From positions 248,001 through 312,000 of the forward strand of contig JBGCEJ010000003.1 of NCBI GenBank assembly GCA_045106235.1: DNA of 64,000 bases, given 5' to 3'. The stretch comes from UBA4427 sp045106235 (lineage in GTDB: Bacteria > Myxococcota_A > UBA9160 > UBA4427). The position numbers and the translations under genes were made by a program. Below the pieces are notes generated by a model. The model searched no databases and had not been told where the DNA came from. It worked only from the letters and a program-made list of their open reading frames with translations. Each line of letters opens with the position of its first letter. The first letter of the stretch is position 1. This document shows, piece after piece, positions 55,114 to 63,971 of the stretch.

Positions 55114-57732
55114 ATGACTTCTCACGCCCCGCGCAAACCTGAGCTCGCGATCAGCCGGTTTTCTGCCCTCTTGATGCTTCCCTGTCTATTGGGGCTGGGA
55201 CTCGGGTGCAATTCCTCGTCCTCCGGTTTTTCTGGAACCCGTCCGTCGGGTACGGGCAGCGCCGAGATCGGCGGTTCGGTCTCTGGCTTGACGGGAGAGC
55301 TAGCCCTTCGTCTGAATGGCGATGAGGAACTCGTCGTCATGACGAACGGCGCTTTCACCTTTCTTGCGGATCTCGACGACGGTGATCGGTATTCGGTGAC
55401 GGTTGCGGCGCAGCCCGCTCAACAACTCTGCGTCATCGACCCTTCAACCAGCGCCGGCAATTTTCAGGGTGAGGCGGTCACGGATATTGTGATCGACTGC
55501 GAGAATGCAGCCTCGGTGAGTGGTGTCGCCTCGGGCGTGCGCAGTCCTTTTGTCCTCCGCCTAACGAATGGCATGGAAGAAGAAGATCTGGTGATCGGCG
55601 AAGACGGGCCATTCGCGTTCGTTGATTCCGTGACGGGAGAAGGTGATTTCTCGGTCGAGATCGCGACGCAGCCCTCGGCGCAGCGATGTGAAGTCACCGG
55701 GGGGACGGGATCCATCGCCGCGGGCGACTTGGCGAATATCGCCGTCGACTGTGCGACCGGAGTTCGTCGCATGGCGATCGTTGTGTCCGAGACGGAAGGG
55801 ACGATCCAGCCTTTCGCTTTGGACGCCGAATCGGGCGGCTTGTCCGCCGCTGGGGCAGGGGCTTCGGTGAGCGGTGCGTTGACCGCGGTCGCTCTGCATC
55901 CGAGCGGTCGGTTCGTGGTCGCAACCGACCGGGATGCGAATCAAGTGCTCTCTTATTCGGTTGATCCGTTCTCCGCTGAGCTTTCGGTGGTCGGGAGTGC
56001 GTCTACGGGTGGGACATCGCCCGCTGCGATTGCGATCGACCCGACCGGGCGGTTCGTCTACGTCGCGCATGACGGCTCGAATAGCATTGCGATCTTTGCG
56101 CTTAACCACGCGACCGGCGCGCTTACGCAGGTCGGCACGCCCGTTGGCGCTGGGCTTGCTCCCGTTGGCCTCGCGGCGCATCCCTCGGGCCGATTCGTTT
56201 ACGCCGTCAACCGTGATTCGGACAGCGTCAGCCAATTCGCCGTAGATACGACGACAGGGACGCTCTCCGTCGTCGGCGAAGCGCAGAGCGTAGGGGCTTC
56301 GCCGGCGTCGATTGCAGTTGGTCCTCTTGGTCGATCGGCGTATGTGGCGAATGCGGTGGATGAGACGATTTCTGTTTTTTCGATCGACTCGGCGACCGGG
56401 GTGCTTTCGGCGACAGGGAGTGCCGTCGCGGCTGCACCTTCTCCGGTCGCAGTGACGGTGGGGCCAGCGCGTCGTTTCGTTTATGTCTCCCATGATGGCG
56501 CGGGGGCAGTGGGAGGCCCAACGGGACCTGAGATCTCGACCTACGCGATCGAGGCCGATACCGGCTTGATCGAAGAGGTGGGCGCGCGTGTCGCTACGGC
56601 AGTTTCGCCGGGCCCGCTGGTGATCGACGCGACGCGACAATTTGGCGTCATTGCGGGCGCGGTCTCGGGCGATCTGACGACGTATTCGATCTCGACCGAA
56701 ACAGGTGCTTTGACTGAGGTCGGCATCACGTCAGCGGATGCAGGAGCCGTCAGCGTCGCTTTCGCGAATCCTTTTGAATTGAGGTACCCGGAGTTTCTTC
56801 GTGAAACGCGAATGCAAGTTCTTGATCCTGCAACAGGCGAGCTGAGTTTGGTTGGGGTGGGAACGGAGGCCAGAAGTGTCGTCTTCGAACCCGCCGGACG
56901 TTTCGGTTACGGAGCCGATCGGGTTGTCATCGTTGACCCGGAGACGGGCGTGCTTGTCTCCGGCCCTGAACTGCCGTTCGAAAGAACCGCCGCTCCTCTA
57001 TTCGATCCAACCGGACGCTTCCTGTATCAGTTGGCTTCCAATCCCGAGAGAATTTCCACTTTCGCGATTGATGAGGAGGCGGGTGCCCTGGGCGCCCTTG
57101 AGACATTCAGTCTTAACCGCACCTGGGAGAGCCGGGGCGTCGCGGTGGTCGATCCGGCGGGCCGTTTCATTTACGTGAGCGGGAGCGGCGCGTCCCCGGA
57201 TTCCGTCGAGCGGCTCGTCATCTCGGTCGACCCCGAGTCGGGGCTCCCCTCAGCCGTGGAGGCGACGCCCGACAACGCGGATATCCCGATATTTCAGTTT
57301 GCGCCCGAGCCGTCGGGTCGCTTTCTCTTTGCCCCGAGCGGCTTCAATTCGGTTCAAACCTTTTCAGTCGATTCGATAACAGGGGCGCTTACTGAGCTTC
57401 AGACGGCGACCGTGCCCCAGATCCTTCCGTTTTTCGCGCAGCTACATCCAACGGGCCGCTTCCTATATGTCCGGTCCGCGGCGGATTGGATCTCGGCGTT
57501 CCGCATCGATCCAGCGACGGGTGCTCTTACGCAGACGGGGGAGCCGATCCGAATCTTCTCCGACGACGTAGGTCCCGCCTTCGATTTCGACTCAACGGGC
57601 CGCTTTCTTTTCGCTGATTTCTCGGTCGACATCGGCCCGCCGGGAACCGCCATCTTTGAGGTGGACCTCGCCACGGGTGCGCTTTCTGGTCTGAGTCGGG
57701 CGGTCTACGAGGAGTTTTCCGGGGAGGACTGA
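55114..57732 (+). CDS. Lactonase-like beta-propeller lipoprotein
   Basis: An 872-residue exported protein. A lipobox-like LGLGC near residue 30 suggests lipid anchoring. Residues 45-210 hold two repeated beta-sandwich-like modules (each with S-G-x-x-[GS] and a DCxN/VIDC Cys). Residues 215-870 carry at least ten blades with P-[ST]-G-R-F-[VL]-[YF]-V-x-x and S-[IV]-x-[TA]-[FY]-x-[IV]-[DE]-x-x-T-G-x-L, the signature of the 6-phosphogluconolactonase (Pgl)-type seven-bladed propeller, here extended. Lactonase activity is not assured. A TTG two codons upstream is an alternative start. Confidence 0.88.
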   Translation: MTSHAPRKPELAISRFSALLMLPCLLGLGLGCNSSSSGFSGTRPSGTGSAEIGGSVSGLTGELALRLNGDEELVVMTNGAFTFLADLDDGDRYSVTVAAQPAQQLCVIDPSTSAGNFQGEAVTDIVIDCENAASVSGVASGVRSPFVLRLTNGMEEEDLVIGEDGPFAFVDSVTGEGDFSVEIATQPSAQRCEVTGGTGSIAAGDLANIAVDCATGVRRMAIVVSETEGTIQPFALDAESGGLSAAGAGASVSGALTAVALHPSGRFVVATDRDANQVLSYSVDPFSAELSVVGSASTGGTSPAAIAIDPTGRFVYVAHDGSNSIAIFALNHATGALTQVGTPVGAGLAPVGLAAHPSGRFVYAVNRDSDSVSQFAVDTTTGTLSVVGEAQSVGASPASIAVGPLGRSAYVANAVDETISVFSIDSATGVLSATGSAVAAAPSPVAVTVGPARRFVYVSHDGAGAVGGPTGPEISTYAIEADTGLIEEVGARVATAVSPGPLVIDATRQFGVIAGAVSGDLTTYSISTETGALTEVGITSADAGAVSVAFANPFELRYPEFLRETRMQVLDPATGELSLVGVGTEARSVVFEPAGRFGYGADRVVIVDPETGVLVSGPELPFERTAAPLFDPTGRFLYQLASNPERISTFAIDEEAGALGALETFSLNRTWESRGVAVVDPAGRFIYVSGSGASPDSVERLVISVDPESGLPSAVEATPDNADIPIFQFAPEPSGRFLFAPSGFNSVQTFSVDSITGALTELQTATVPQILPFFAQLHPTGRFLYVRSAADWISAFRIDPATGALTQTGEPIRIFSDDVGPAFDFDSTGRFLFADFSVDIGPPGTAIFEVDLATGALSGLSRAVYEEFSGED

Positions 57733-57749
57733 TCGCCGGCGATTATCGT

Positions 57750-58604
57750 TTAAGTGCACGCCGCCGCGAGGCCGAAACGCTCAGAGAGCCCGATTGACGT
57801 CGGCATGAGGTCGTCGTAGCGCTCCCTTAGCGTCTCTTCCGTCTCGATTTCGATCCGGGGGAAGCCTGCGCTGGCGACGTCGCTTCGGACGTCGTGATCC
57901 CGCAGCTTGTTCACGTGCGGCTCTCCCTTGTTCTTGAGGTACTGGCCGCTGAGCGCTTCGAGCTCTTGGTATCGCTCGGCGAGATCGCCGTAGGGACGGA
58001 GGAAATCGAAGACGACTTCGCTGCCAGGGGCGAGGACTCGGCTTAGCTCGGAGAGTGCGGATTGTGCGAGCGGGCGCTCGAGATAGTAGGTCACGCCCAT
58101 CCAGCTGAAAAAGGCCGGCTTGTCTCGATCAAAGCGCGCAAGGTCGAGCGCCTCGAGCATGGAGGTTTTCTCGAAATCACAGGCAATCAGCTGAAGGTTC
58201 GACGGCGCAGGCCAGCCGAGCTGCTCGATGCGATCTTGCTTCCACGTTTGTGTGGCGGGATGATCGATTTCGATGATCGAGAGCGCTTCGAATCCGTCGG
58301 GCTGCCGGAACGCGAAGGAATCCATGCCCGCGCCGAGGATGACGTACTGGCGGACGCCACTCGCGAAGGCGTTTCGGAGTCGGTCCTCGGCCCAGCGAGC
58401 GCGCAGCGGGATGAAGAGCCGATTCTCGCGGAGGACCCAATGCGCCTCATCGCTCAGCTGGTCGACAAGCGATTCGTATTCCGCCCCGATCAGTGCAAGG
58501 GCGGGATGATCGTTGAGTAAATGGGGCGCGGCGTCGAAGCGCAGATGCGCCGCACGGGTGGCTGCGACATGAATCGCCGTGAAGCTGAGTTTGTGATCGA
58601 TCAA
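57750..58604 (-). CDS. Class I SAM-dependent methyltransferase (leucine carboxyl methyltransferase-like)
   Basis: A 284-residue methyltransferase of the LCMT/TIGR00027 group. Motif I is QYVILGAGMDSFAFR, preceded by the typical P-[LI]-R-A-R-W-A-E-D segment and followed by IIEIDHPATQTWK with the acidic residue for SAM ribose. FSWMGVTYYL lies at the motif-IV position. The group methylates carboxyl or hydroxyl groups of small molecules and polyketides. It ends just after the propeller gene and is 11 bases downstream of a SnoaL-like gene, so they form an operon. Confidence 0.9.
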   Translation of the reverse strand: MIDHKLSFTAIHVAATRAAHLRFDAAPHLLNDHPALALIGAEYESLVDQLSDEAHWVLRENRLFIPLRARWAEDRLRNAFASGVRQYVILGAGMDSFAFRQPDGFEALSIIEIDHPATQTWKQDRIEQLGWPAPSNLQLIACDFEKTSMLEALDLARFDRDKPAFFSWMGVTYYLERPLAQSALSELSRVLAPGSEVVFDFLRPYGDLAERYQELEALSGQYLKNKGEPHVNKLRDHDVRSDVASAGFPRIEIETEETLRERYDDLMPTSIGLSERFGLAAACT

Positions 58605-58615
58605 AGAAGCGCCCC

Positions 58616-59029
58616 TTAGTCGATCGCCGAAGCGCGGGGCGCCTGTGGGTTGTAGTACTCGCGAAGGCGGCAGAGCTTTCCGTCGCGCATGTACCAGTAG
58701 CCAACATAGTTGTTCGCGTAGGCCTCGCCCGTGTCGAGGAAGCGTCCTTCGCTCACGTATTCGGCGATGATGAGCTGTTCCTCCTCGACCCAGCGGTGTT
58801 CAGTAAAGGAAAGGTTCATCTGCTGGATCGGCAGAAAATTGCCGAGGTAGGCTCTAACGTTCTCGCGCCCCTCGACCACCAGAGGCTCATTCGGCTTGAA
58901 ATAGGGAAGCTCCAAGACATAGTCCTCTGTGTAATTCGCGCAGAGCGCATCGGCGTCTTGTTTCGCAAGCGCATCGAAGCATCGCTGAACGACGCTCAGC
59001 CCCTCCTCGGCCGTCATCTTTCCTTCCAT
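58616..59029 (-). CDS. SnoaL/NTF2-like protein
   Basis: A 137-residue protein of the nuclear-transport-factor-2-like fold: VVQRCFDALAKQDADALCANYTEDYVLELP, then FTEHRWVEEEQLIIAEYVSEG and YWYMRDGKLCRLREYYN. The conical fold binds small hydrophobic ligands; members are isomerases, cyclases or dehydratases. It starts with a GGAG-type ribosome-binding site upstream and precedes the methyltransferase in one transcript, divergent from a sulfotransferase operon. Confidence 0.9.
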   Translation of the reverse strand: MEGKMTAEEGLSVVQRCFDALAKQDADALCANYTEDYVLELPYFKPNEPLVVEGRENVRAYLGNFLPIQQMNLSFTEHRWVEEEQLIIAEYVSEGRFLDTGEAYANNYVGYWYMRDGKLCRLREYYNPQAPRASAID

Positions 59030-59124
59030 TCGTCCTCCTCGGCCCGATTTTCCCGATGAACGATCGCGGGCCCTCGTGCATAATATCCGATATCACTGAT
59101 TTCTGAACAGAGAGGATTCCTCGT

Positions 59125-60276
59125 ATGCTCGATCGCGGTTCCCTGATGCAGGCCGCTCGTGATGCCACGGGCCTAAGCGACTTTGGACCGGAAGATTTCG
59201 AGGAAGGTTTCGCTGTCCTTCTCGAGTCTTATGCGAAGGACGCGAATCTGACGGACCTTGGGCGTCAGCTGGCGCACGATGAGATCGTGGGCGACCTCGT
59301 CGGGCGCCTTCAAGTCGTCGAACAATTGAAGCAGCGACCTGAGATCCTCGACACGGAGCTCGAACGCCCGATCTTCATCCTTGGCCTTCCGCGCACCGGA
59401 ACGACGACGATCCATCATCTCTTGCAGCAGGACCCGGATAGCCAGGTGCTCGAGTACTGGCTCGGCGTCGTCCCGAAATCACGCCCGCCTAAGGCATCAT
59501 GGGCTGATGATGCCGACTATCAACGCGTCGCCGAGGTGCTCCGGCTCACCTACGAAGCGGATCCCGGATTGCGTGCTTTGCATGACGTATCTGCCGAGGG
59601 CGCCGGCGAATGTCGCTTCGTCTTTCGGCATCTCTTTAAGGACGACTCCTACGATCACACGGCCTATCTGCCGAGCTATCGCGCATGGTTCGACAAACAA
59701 CCGATGGACGATGTCTATCGCTGGTACCACGATGTCTTGAAGCTGATTCAGCATCCGGACTCGAAGGGACAACGCTGGGTTCTGAAATACCCGCCGCACC
59801 TGCGCTGTCTGAAAGAACTCTTTCGCGAGTTTCCCGAGGCCTGCGTGATTCATACGCATCGCGACCCCGCGAAGGTGATTCCGTCCTTCGCGAGTCTGCT
59901 GACGCATTTTACGGCGGTGTACGAGAAGAACGTCGATCCGCATCAGGTGGGCGCGCTTGCTGCACGCCTTTGGGAGGAGCGGATTGCGCAAGGGATGCGC
60001 GACCGCGCGGAGCTGGATCGCGAATCACAGTTCGTCGATCTGCACTTTCGCGACGTGCTGGCTGATCCGGTCGGCCAGCTTCGGAAAGCCTTCGGGGCCC
60101 TCGGCTTACCACTCTCCGAGAACGCCATCGAGCAGATGAGCGCCTGGCAGAACCAACATCAGCCGGAGCGGTTCGGCTCACATGACTACACGGCTGAGAC
60201 CTACGGCCTTGACCCCGCGCAATTGTCCGACGCGTTCAGCGAGTACCGCGCACACTTCGATATCCCGAGCGAATGA
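59125..60276 (+). CDS. Sulfotransferase family protein
   Basis: A 383-residue PAPS-dependent sulfotransferase. The 5'-phosphosulfate loop is PIFILGLPRTGTTTIHHLL and the 3'-phosphate motif is CVIHTHRDPAKVIPSFASL with Arg and Ser. Such proteins transfer sulfate to hydroxyl groups of lipids, carbohydrates or xenobiotics. It is followed by SDR and two-domain genes at 29 and 22 bases, forming a three-gene operon. An arylsulfatase remnant elsewhere in the window (21.6 kb) suggests sulfate-ester metabolism was broader in an ancestor. Confidence 0.93.
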   Translation: MLDRGSLMQAARDATGLSDFGPEDFEEGFAVLLESYAKDANLTDLGRQLAHDEIVGDLVGRLQVVEQLKQRPEILDTELERPIFILGLPRTGTTTIHHLLQQDPDSQVLEYWLGVVPKSRPPKASWADDADYQRVAEVLRLTYEADPGLRALHDVSAEGAGECRFVFRHLFKDDSYDHTAYLPSYRAWFDKQPMDDVYRWYHDVLKLIQHPDSKGQRWVLKYPPHLRCLKELFREFPEACVIHTHRDPAKVIPSFASLLTHFTAVYEKNVDPHQVGALAARLWEERIAQGMRDRAELDRESQFVDLHFRDVLADPVGQLRKAFGALGLPLSENAIEQMSAWQNQHQPERFGSHDYTAETYGLDPAQLSDAFSEYRAHFDIPSE

Positions 60277-60305
60277 TCGGGAACAATGAATAGGAGGACC
60301 GAAGC

Positions 60306-61091
60306 ATGAGTCTCATGATGGAAGGCAAAACGATTGTCATCGCCGGCGTAGGGACTGGCCTCGGCAGTCAGGTCGCGCGGCTCGGTTTGCGCGAAGGCGC
60401 CAACGTCGTTCTTGCGGCGCGTAGCGAGGGCACCCTTGATGCGATCGCGAAGGAGCTTGACGCTTCAGGGGACCGAGTGCTGACGGTGCCGACCGATATT
60501 ACGGACGAGAGTCAATGCGACCGACTTGCGAGCGAGGCTGCGAAGCGGTTCGGGGGAATCGATGCGATCTGTCAGGTCGCCGCCCAGGACCGGTTCTTTG
60601 GCGGCCTCGGGGAAGTCACCCGGGAAGAGTGGATCGCGGCCTTCGATCTGGGTGTGATCGGCTCGGCGCAGTTCACCAAGGCATGCGTCCCGCAAATGAA
60701 GGCGCGCGGCGGCGGCTCGGTCATCTTTATCGGATCCCACGCAGCATTCCTTCCGCTGGTTCCCCAGATTGCCTACGGGGCCGCGAAGGGGGCGCTGACG
60801 AGTGCGTCCTACTTTATGGCACAGGAGCTCGCCGCGGATAATATTCGCGTGAATACGGTTGTCGCGACGTACATGATGGGGCCGGCGCTCGAGGGCTACA
60901 TCAAGGAGACTTCCGAGGCGCGTGGCGTGAGCGAAGCCGAGGTGGAGGGAGAACTCTCGGGGACGATGCCCCTGGGCCGCATTCCGACGGATGCGGAGGT
61001 GGCGGAGGCCGTCCTCTTTTTCGCGTCGGAGCGTGCATCGACGATTACGGGCCAGCAGCTGCTTGTGAACTCGGGCTTGGTGATGCGCTGA
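60306..61091 (+). CDS. SDR family oxidoreductase
   Basis: A 261-residue SDR. GVGTGLG is the cofactor loop (a less common variant), VVLAARSEGT follows with Arg suggesting NADP, and YGAAKGAL carries Tyr and Lys. The usual NNAG reads CQVAAQ, so the active-site fold may be slightly altered. C-terminal ITGQQLLVNSGLVM is typical. Second gene of the sulfotransferase operon. Confidence 0.9.
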   Translation: MSLMMEGKTIVIAGVGTGLGSQVARLGLREGANVVLAARSEGTLDAIAKELDASGDRVLTVPTDITDESQCDRLASEAAKRFGGIDAICQVAAQDRFFGGLGEVTREEWIAAFDLGVIGSAQFTKACVPQMKARGGGSVIFIGSHAAFLPLVPQIAYGAAKGALTSASYFMAQELAADNIRVNTVVATYMMGPALEGYIKETSEARGVSEAEVEGELSGTMPLGRIPTDAEVAEAVLFFASERASTITGQQLLVNSGLVMR

Positions 61092-61113
61092 GGGATGCGG
61101 ACAGGAATGATCG

Positions 61114-61815
61114 ATGCTTGGTGATGGACTGCTCCTCCTTGAGTTCAGCCGCTGTAACGCGCCTGCGCGTGCCGGCGAGTGGGCGGATTGGTACGACAAT
61201 ATTGAATTGCCTGCGGCTGTTGAGCGGGGCGCCGACGTCGTCACTCGTTTTGAAGTGAGCCCGGCGCCGGTCCCGGGAATGCCCTCGATCGGGTTTTCCC
61301 ATGTGGCGATTCACGAGTTTCGAGGGGACGACGCGGTCGCGCGCGCGGAGGCAGCGCAGGCGGTCCGCGCAGAGCAGACCTACTTCGCTGATGCGCACGC
61401 GAATCATTGCCTGATCAATCTCGACTTGCTTGCGGCTCATGGAAACGGTGGCTCTAAATCGGAACCGGCAGAGGATCTCGAGGGACATGTTCTCGCGTAT
61501 GTTATGCCGAACCGAGTCGCGCGCTATGCCGAGTGGGACGCGTGGTACGATGAAATGCATCTACCTGATATGATGCAGTCCGGGGCGTTTCGCGCGGGCA
61601 GCCGCTGGCGCCGAAACGAACCGAGCGCCTTTGGCGCGGCGGACGTCACGCTCTATGACGTAGCAGGGATGTCACTCAGGGAAGCCGTCGAACGCTCGGC
61701 GGCTGTGATGCCTGGGATCGCGGAGCGTGGCCGGAAGCTTGATTGCCATGTCGGAGCCATGTCATTCCGACTTCAGGCCTGTGGGCGCTGGGCGGGGAAG
61801 GGGTGCCGGAGGTAA
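61114..61815 (+). CDS. Two-domain dimeric alpha/beta-barrel-like protein
   Basis: A 233-residue protein in two similar halves. Each starts with a hydrophobic strand followed by W-x-x-W-Y-D-[NE]-[IM]-[EH]-L-P (first ADWYDNIELPAAVE, second DAWYDEMHLPDMMQ), an ABM/EthD-like signature. This layout resembles the 28118-28774 protein. Third gene of the sulfotransferase operon, ending convergent with the triple-SnoaL gene. May be a monooxygenase or a chaperone-like ligand-binding protein. Confidence 0.75.
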   Translation: MLGDGLLLLEFSRCNAPARAGEWADWYDNIELPAAVERGADVVTRFEVSPAPVPGMPSIGFSHVAIHEFRGDDAVARAEAAQAVRAEQTYFADAHANHCLINLDLLAAHGNGGSKSEPAEDLEGHVLAYVMPNRVARYAEWDAWYDEMHLPDMMQSGAFRAGSRWRRNEPSAFGAADVTLYDVAGMSLREAVERSAAVMPGIAERGRKLDCHVGAMSFRLQACGRWAGKGCRR

Positions 61816-61880
61816 GGGAGGAACTGAGCTGCCGGGAGACGTTCCGTGGGGATCTCCGCCGTTCAGTTTTCGAGTGCTCT

Positions 61881-63470
61881 TTAAGCGCTTTCTTGCCCGG
61901 CCCGGAAAACAGGATCCCGCTCGGAAGCCTCTCCAAGCGTCCAGCCCGAATCGAGCGGCGCAAGCGCGTCGCTTCGGATCCATTCCCATCGCAGCTCTCG
62001 CCGAGCAATCTTCCAAACGCCGTCGCGCCGTTCGAGGCGGTCGAGATAGCGGATGCCCATCACGCTGTCGGCGATGTCCGTTCCGTCTTCTGCGATCACG
62101 TGATGGCAGATCGCGTAGGTTTCGCTGGTTGCGGAATCCCCGCCGATCTCGATCAGCGCTTGGCCGAGCTTATGCATCGTGGTTCGGAAGCGTGACCAGA
62201 CCTCCTGCTCGACAAAGGAGAGGAAGCCCTCGAGGTCGCCCTTGTAGGCGCCGTGATCGTCGTACGCATCGGCATGATAGGTACTCCGAATCATTGCGCG
62301 GTCGCGGCGATCGACGCCGCGGCAGTAGCGAACGAGGACTCCGTAGATCTCGGCGCGGTCGGCGACGAGGTCGACGGTGAGGTCTGTGGTGAGGCCGATT
62401 GCGGGCGTGGTCGTCGGGTCAGAGTCATGCCCGGCTGGAGTCGAAGGTTCCGCGAGTACGGGATCGCTCCCGTCCCGAAGCCCGATCGCAAATCCCGAGA
62501 CAGGCGCCTGGGACCCAGCCTCAACTGATCGCTCCCATTCGAAACTCATGCGGCGTTCGGCGATCTTCCAGCCGTCGCCCCGGTCCTCCAGGCGATCGAA
62601 GTAGCGAACGCCCATGATCATGTCTGTCGGCACTTCCGCTTCAGCCAGCACGTGATGCGCGATGGCGTAGGTCTCGGCGTAGGCAACCTCTGCGCCGGGT
62701 TCGCCGTCGACGACGATCAGCTGGTTGCCGAGTTTATGCATCGTGCAGGTGAACACGTCCATGACCGTCGGTTTGACCCAATCAACGAAGCCCTTCGCCG
62801 TTCCCTGATAGCCACCGTGATCGTCGTAGGCGTCCATGTGATAGGTGCTGGCGACCAGGTCGGTATCGCATCGGTCTACGCCTCGCGCGTAGCGGGCGAG
62901 AGTGTCGTGGCAGGCTTGTTTGATGGCGAGGACGCGGGCGCTGTCCGGGCGACCGACGCGGACGGGTTGGGCGAAGGCGGGGTCGTCAGCAGACTGCAAA
63001 CCACGGAAATAGGTTTCGGGGAGCGGCATGCCTATGCCTTCGTCGGCTCTGGACCAGTCCCAGGTACAGACGCGATGTGCCACGCGCCATTCGCCTTCAC
63101 GCCGTTCGAAAACGTCGACATAACGAAGGCCATACACCAGGTCGTGTCCAACGCCGTTCTCGTCGTGCCGGATATGATGGGCCTCGGCGTAGGACTCGGC
63201 GACGGCGCGGTCGGGATTCGAAGCGTCGAGATCGATCGCGATATGGCCTGCGAAATGCTGCGTCTTTTCGAAGAAAGCCCACACGGAACTGGGGAGGCCT
63301 TCGATGAATCCTTTGATCGGGCCCTTGTAGTAGCCGTGATCGTCGTAGGCGTCGGGGTGATAGGTACTCTCGACGAGGGCGGCGTCTTGGCGGTCTATGC
63401 CGCGCCAATAGCGAGCGAGGGTGTCGCGGATGGCCCATTCGTCGGCGAGGCGTGCGAGGCGGTCTGTCAT
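61881..63470 (-). CDS. Protein with three tandem SnoaL-like domains
   Basis: A 529-residue protein made of three NTF2/SnoaL-like domains (about 1-170, 175-340, 365-525), each with the same core: an [IV]-x-x-x-L-[AV]-R-Y-x-R-G-[VI]-D-R helix, then [SA]-T-Y-H-x-D-A-Y-D-D-H-G-x-Y, and a W-[KR]-[IV]-A-[ER]-R strand near the end. The invariant Y-H-x-D-A-Y-D-D-H resembles the active site of ring-cyclase or dehydratase SnoaL-like enzymes. Triple fusion is unusual; most relatives are single-domain. The ATG 63470 fits a domain start. Confidence 0.85.
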   Translation of the reverse strand: MTDRLARLADEWAIRDTLARYWRGIDRQDAALVESTYHPDAYDDHGYYKGPIKGFIEGLPSSVWAFFEKTQHFAGHIAIDLDASNPDRAVAESYAEAHHIRHDENGVGHDLVYGLRYVDVFERREGEWRVAHRVCTWDWSRADEGIGMPLPETYFRGLQSADDPAFAQPVRVGRPDSARVLAIKQACHDTLARYARGVDRCDTDLVASTYHMDAYDDHGGYQGTAKGFVDWVKPTVMDVFTCTMHKLGNQLIVVDGEPGAEVAYAETYAIAHHVLAEAEVPTDMIMGVRYFDRLEDRGDGWKIAERRMSFEWERSVEAGSQAPVSGFAIGLRDGSDPVLAEPSTPAGHDSDPTTTPAIGLTTDLTVDLVADRAEIYGVLVRYCRGVDRRDRAMIRSTYHADAYDDHGAYKGDLEGFLSFVEQEVWSRFRTTMHKLGQALIEIGGDSATSETYAICHHVIAEDGTDIADSVMGIRYLDRLERRDGVWKIARRELRWEWIRSDALAPLDSGWTLGEASERDPVFRAGQESA

Positions 63471-63971
63471 CGGATGCTCCCTGGGGCGGTCTGCCTGAAA
63501 GGAAGGGTAGGGCACACCGAGGGAGGCTTCTCCCATTCCAGGCGCGAGCAGAGCGCGGAAGTAGAGGACACAACCAGGGAAGTCGAGCGCTGTCGTGGAT
63601 TCAATGGTTCGGCTAGGCGTTATTCGCGGCGAATCAGGACATCCTCGGAAATGTGACGTGGCTTACATCTACGGGGAGCGAACCCCAGGGGTGCCATTGT
63701 GGCTCATCAACGTCCGAATATCCCTGATTCCGGTAACCCTCGCCCAGTCCGCGTCGTAGTGATTTGACAAGGAAGCGAATTCCTGACCGGTAGGTCTATC
63801 GATGTGCACAAGTCGGCGCCAAACAGAAGTTCTTGCCGTTAGTGTTCAAGGAAATCAAGACTGCCTTCGGTCGTGTCGGTCAACCCAGAGGATTCCGGAT
63901 GCCGGTCCAGTCAATGATTAGAGCGGAGCTCGGCTTTTAAGTCTGAGTTGATGCGCATAGAGGGATGAGGG
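63471..63971. other. Terminal intergenic region with no supported gene
   Basis: About 500 bases with no long protein-coding signal. A TTGACA hexamer (63764-63769) is followed by no good -10 element, and a short inverted repeat AGGAA/TTCCT overlaps it. The left part should carry the promoter of the triple-SnoaL gene. Confidence 0.4.

Noticed and set aside
62652..63656. Long plus-strand open frame opposite the triple-SnoaL gene
   Set aside because: It is a GC-bias shadow antisense to a protein with clear threefold domain repeats; no ribosome-binding site or domain in this frame.
63764..63795. TTGACA promoter-like element
   Set aside because: No acceptable -10 hexamer at normal spacing; one hexamer alone is expected by chance.
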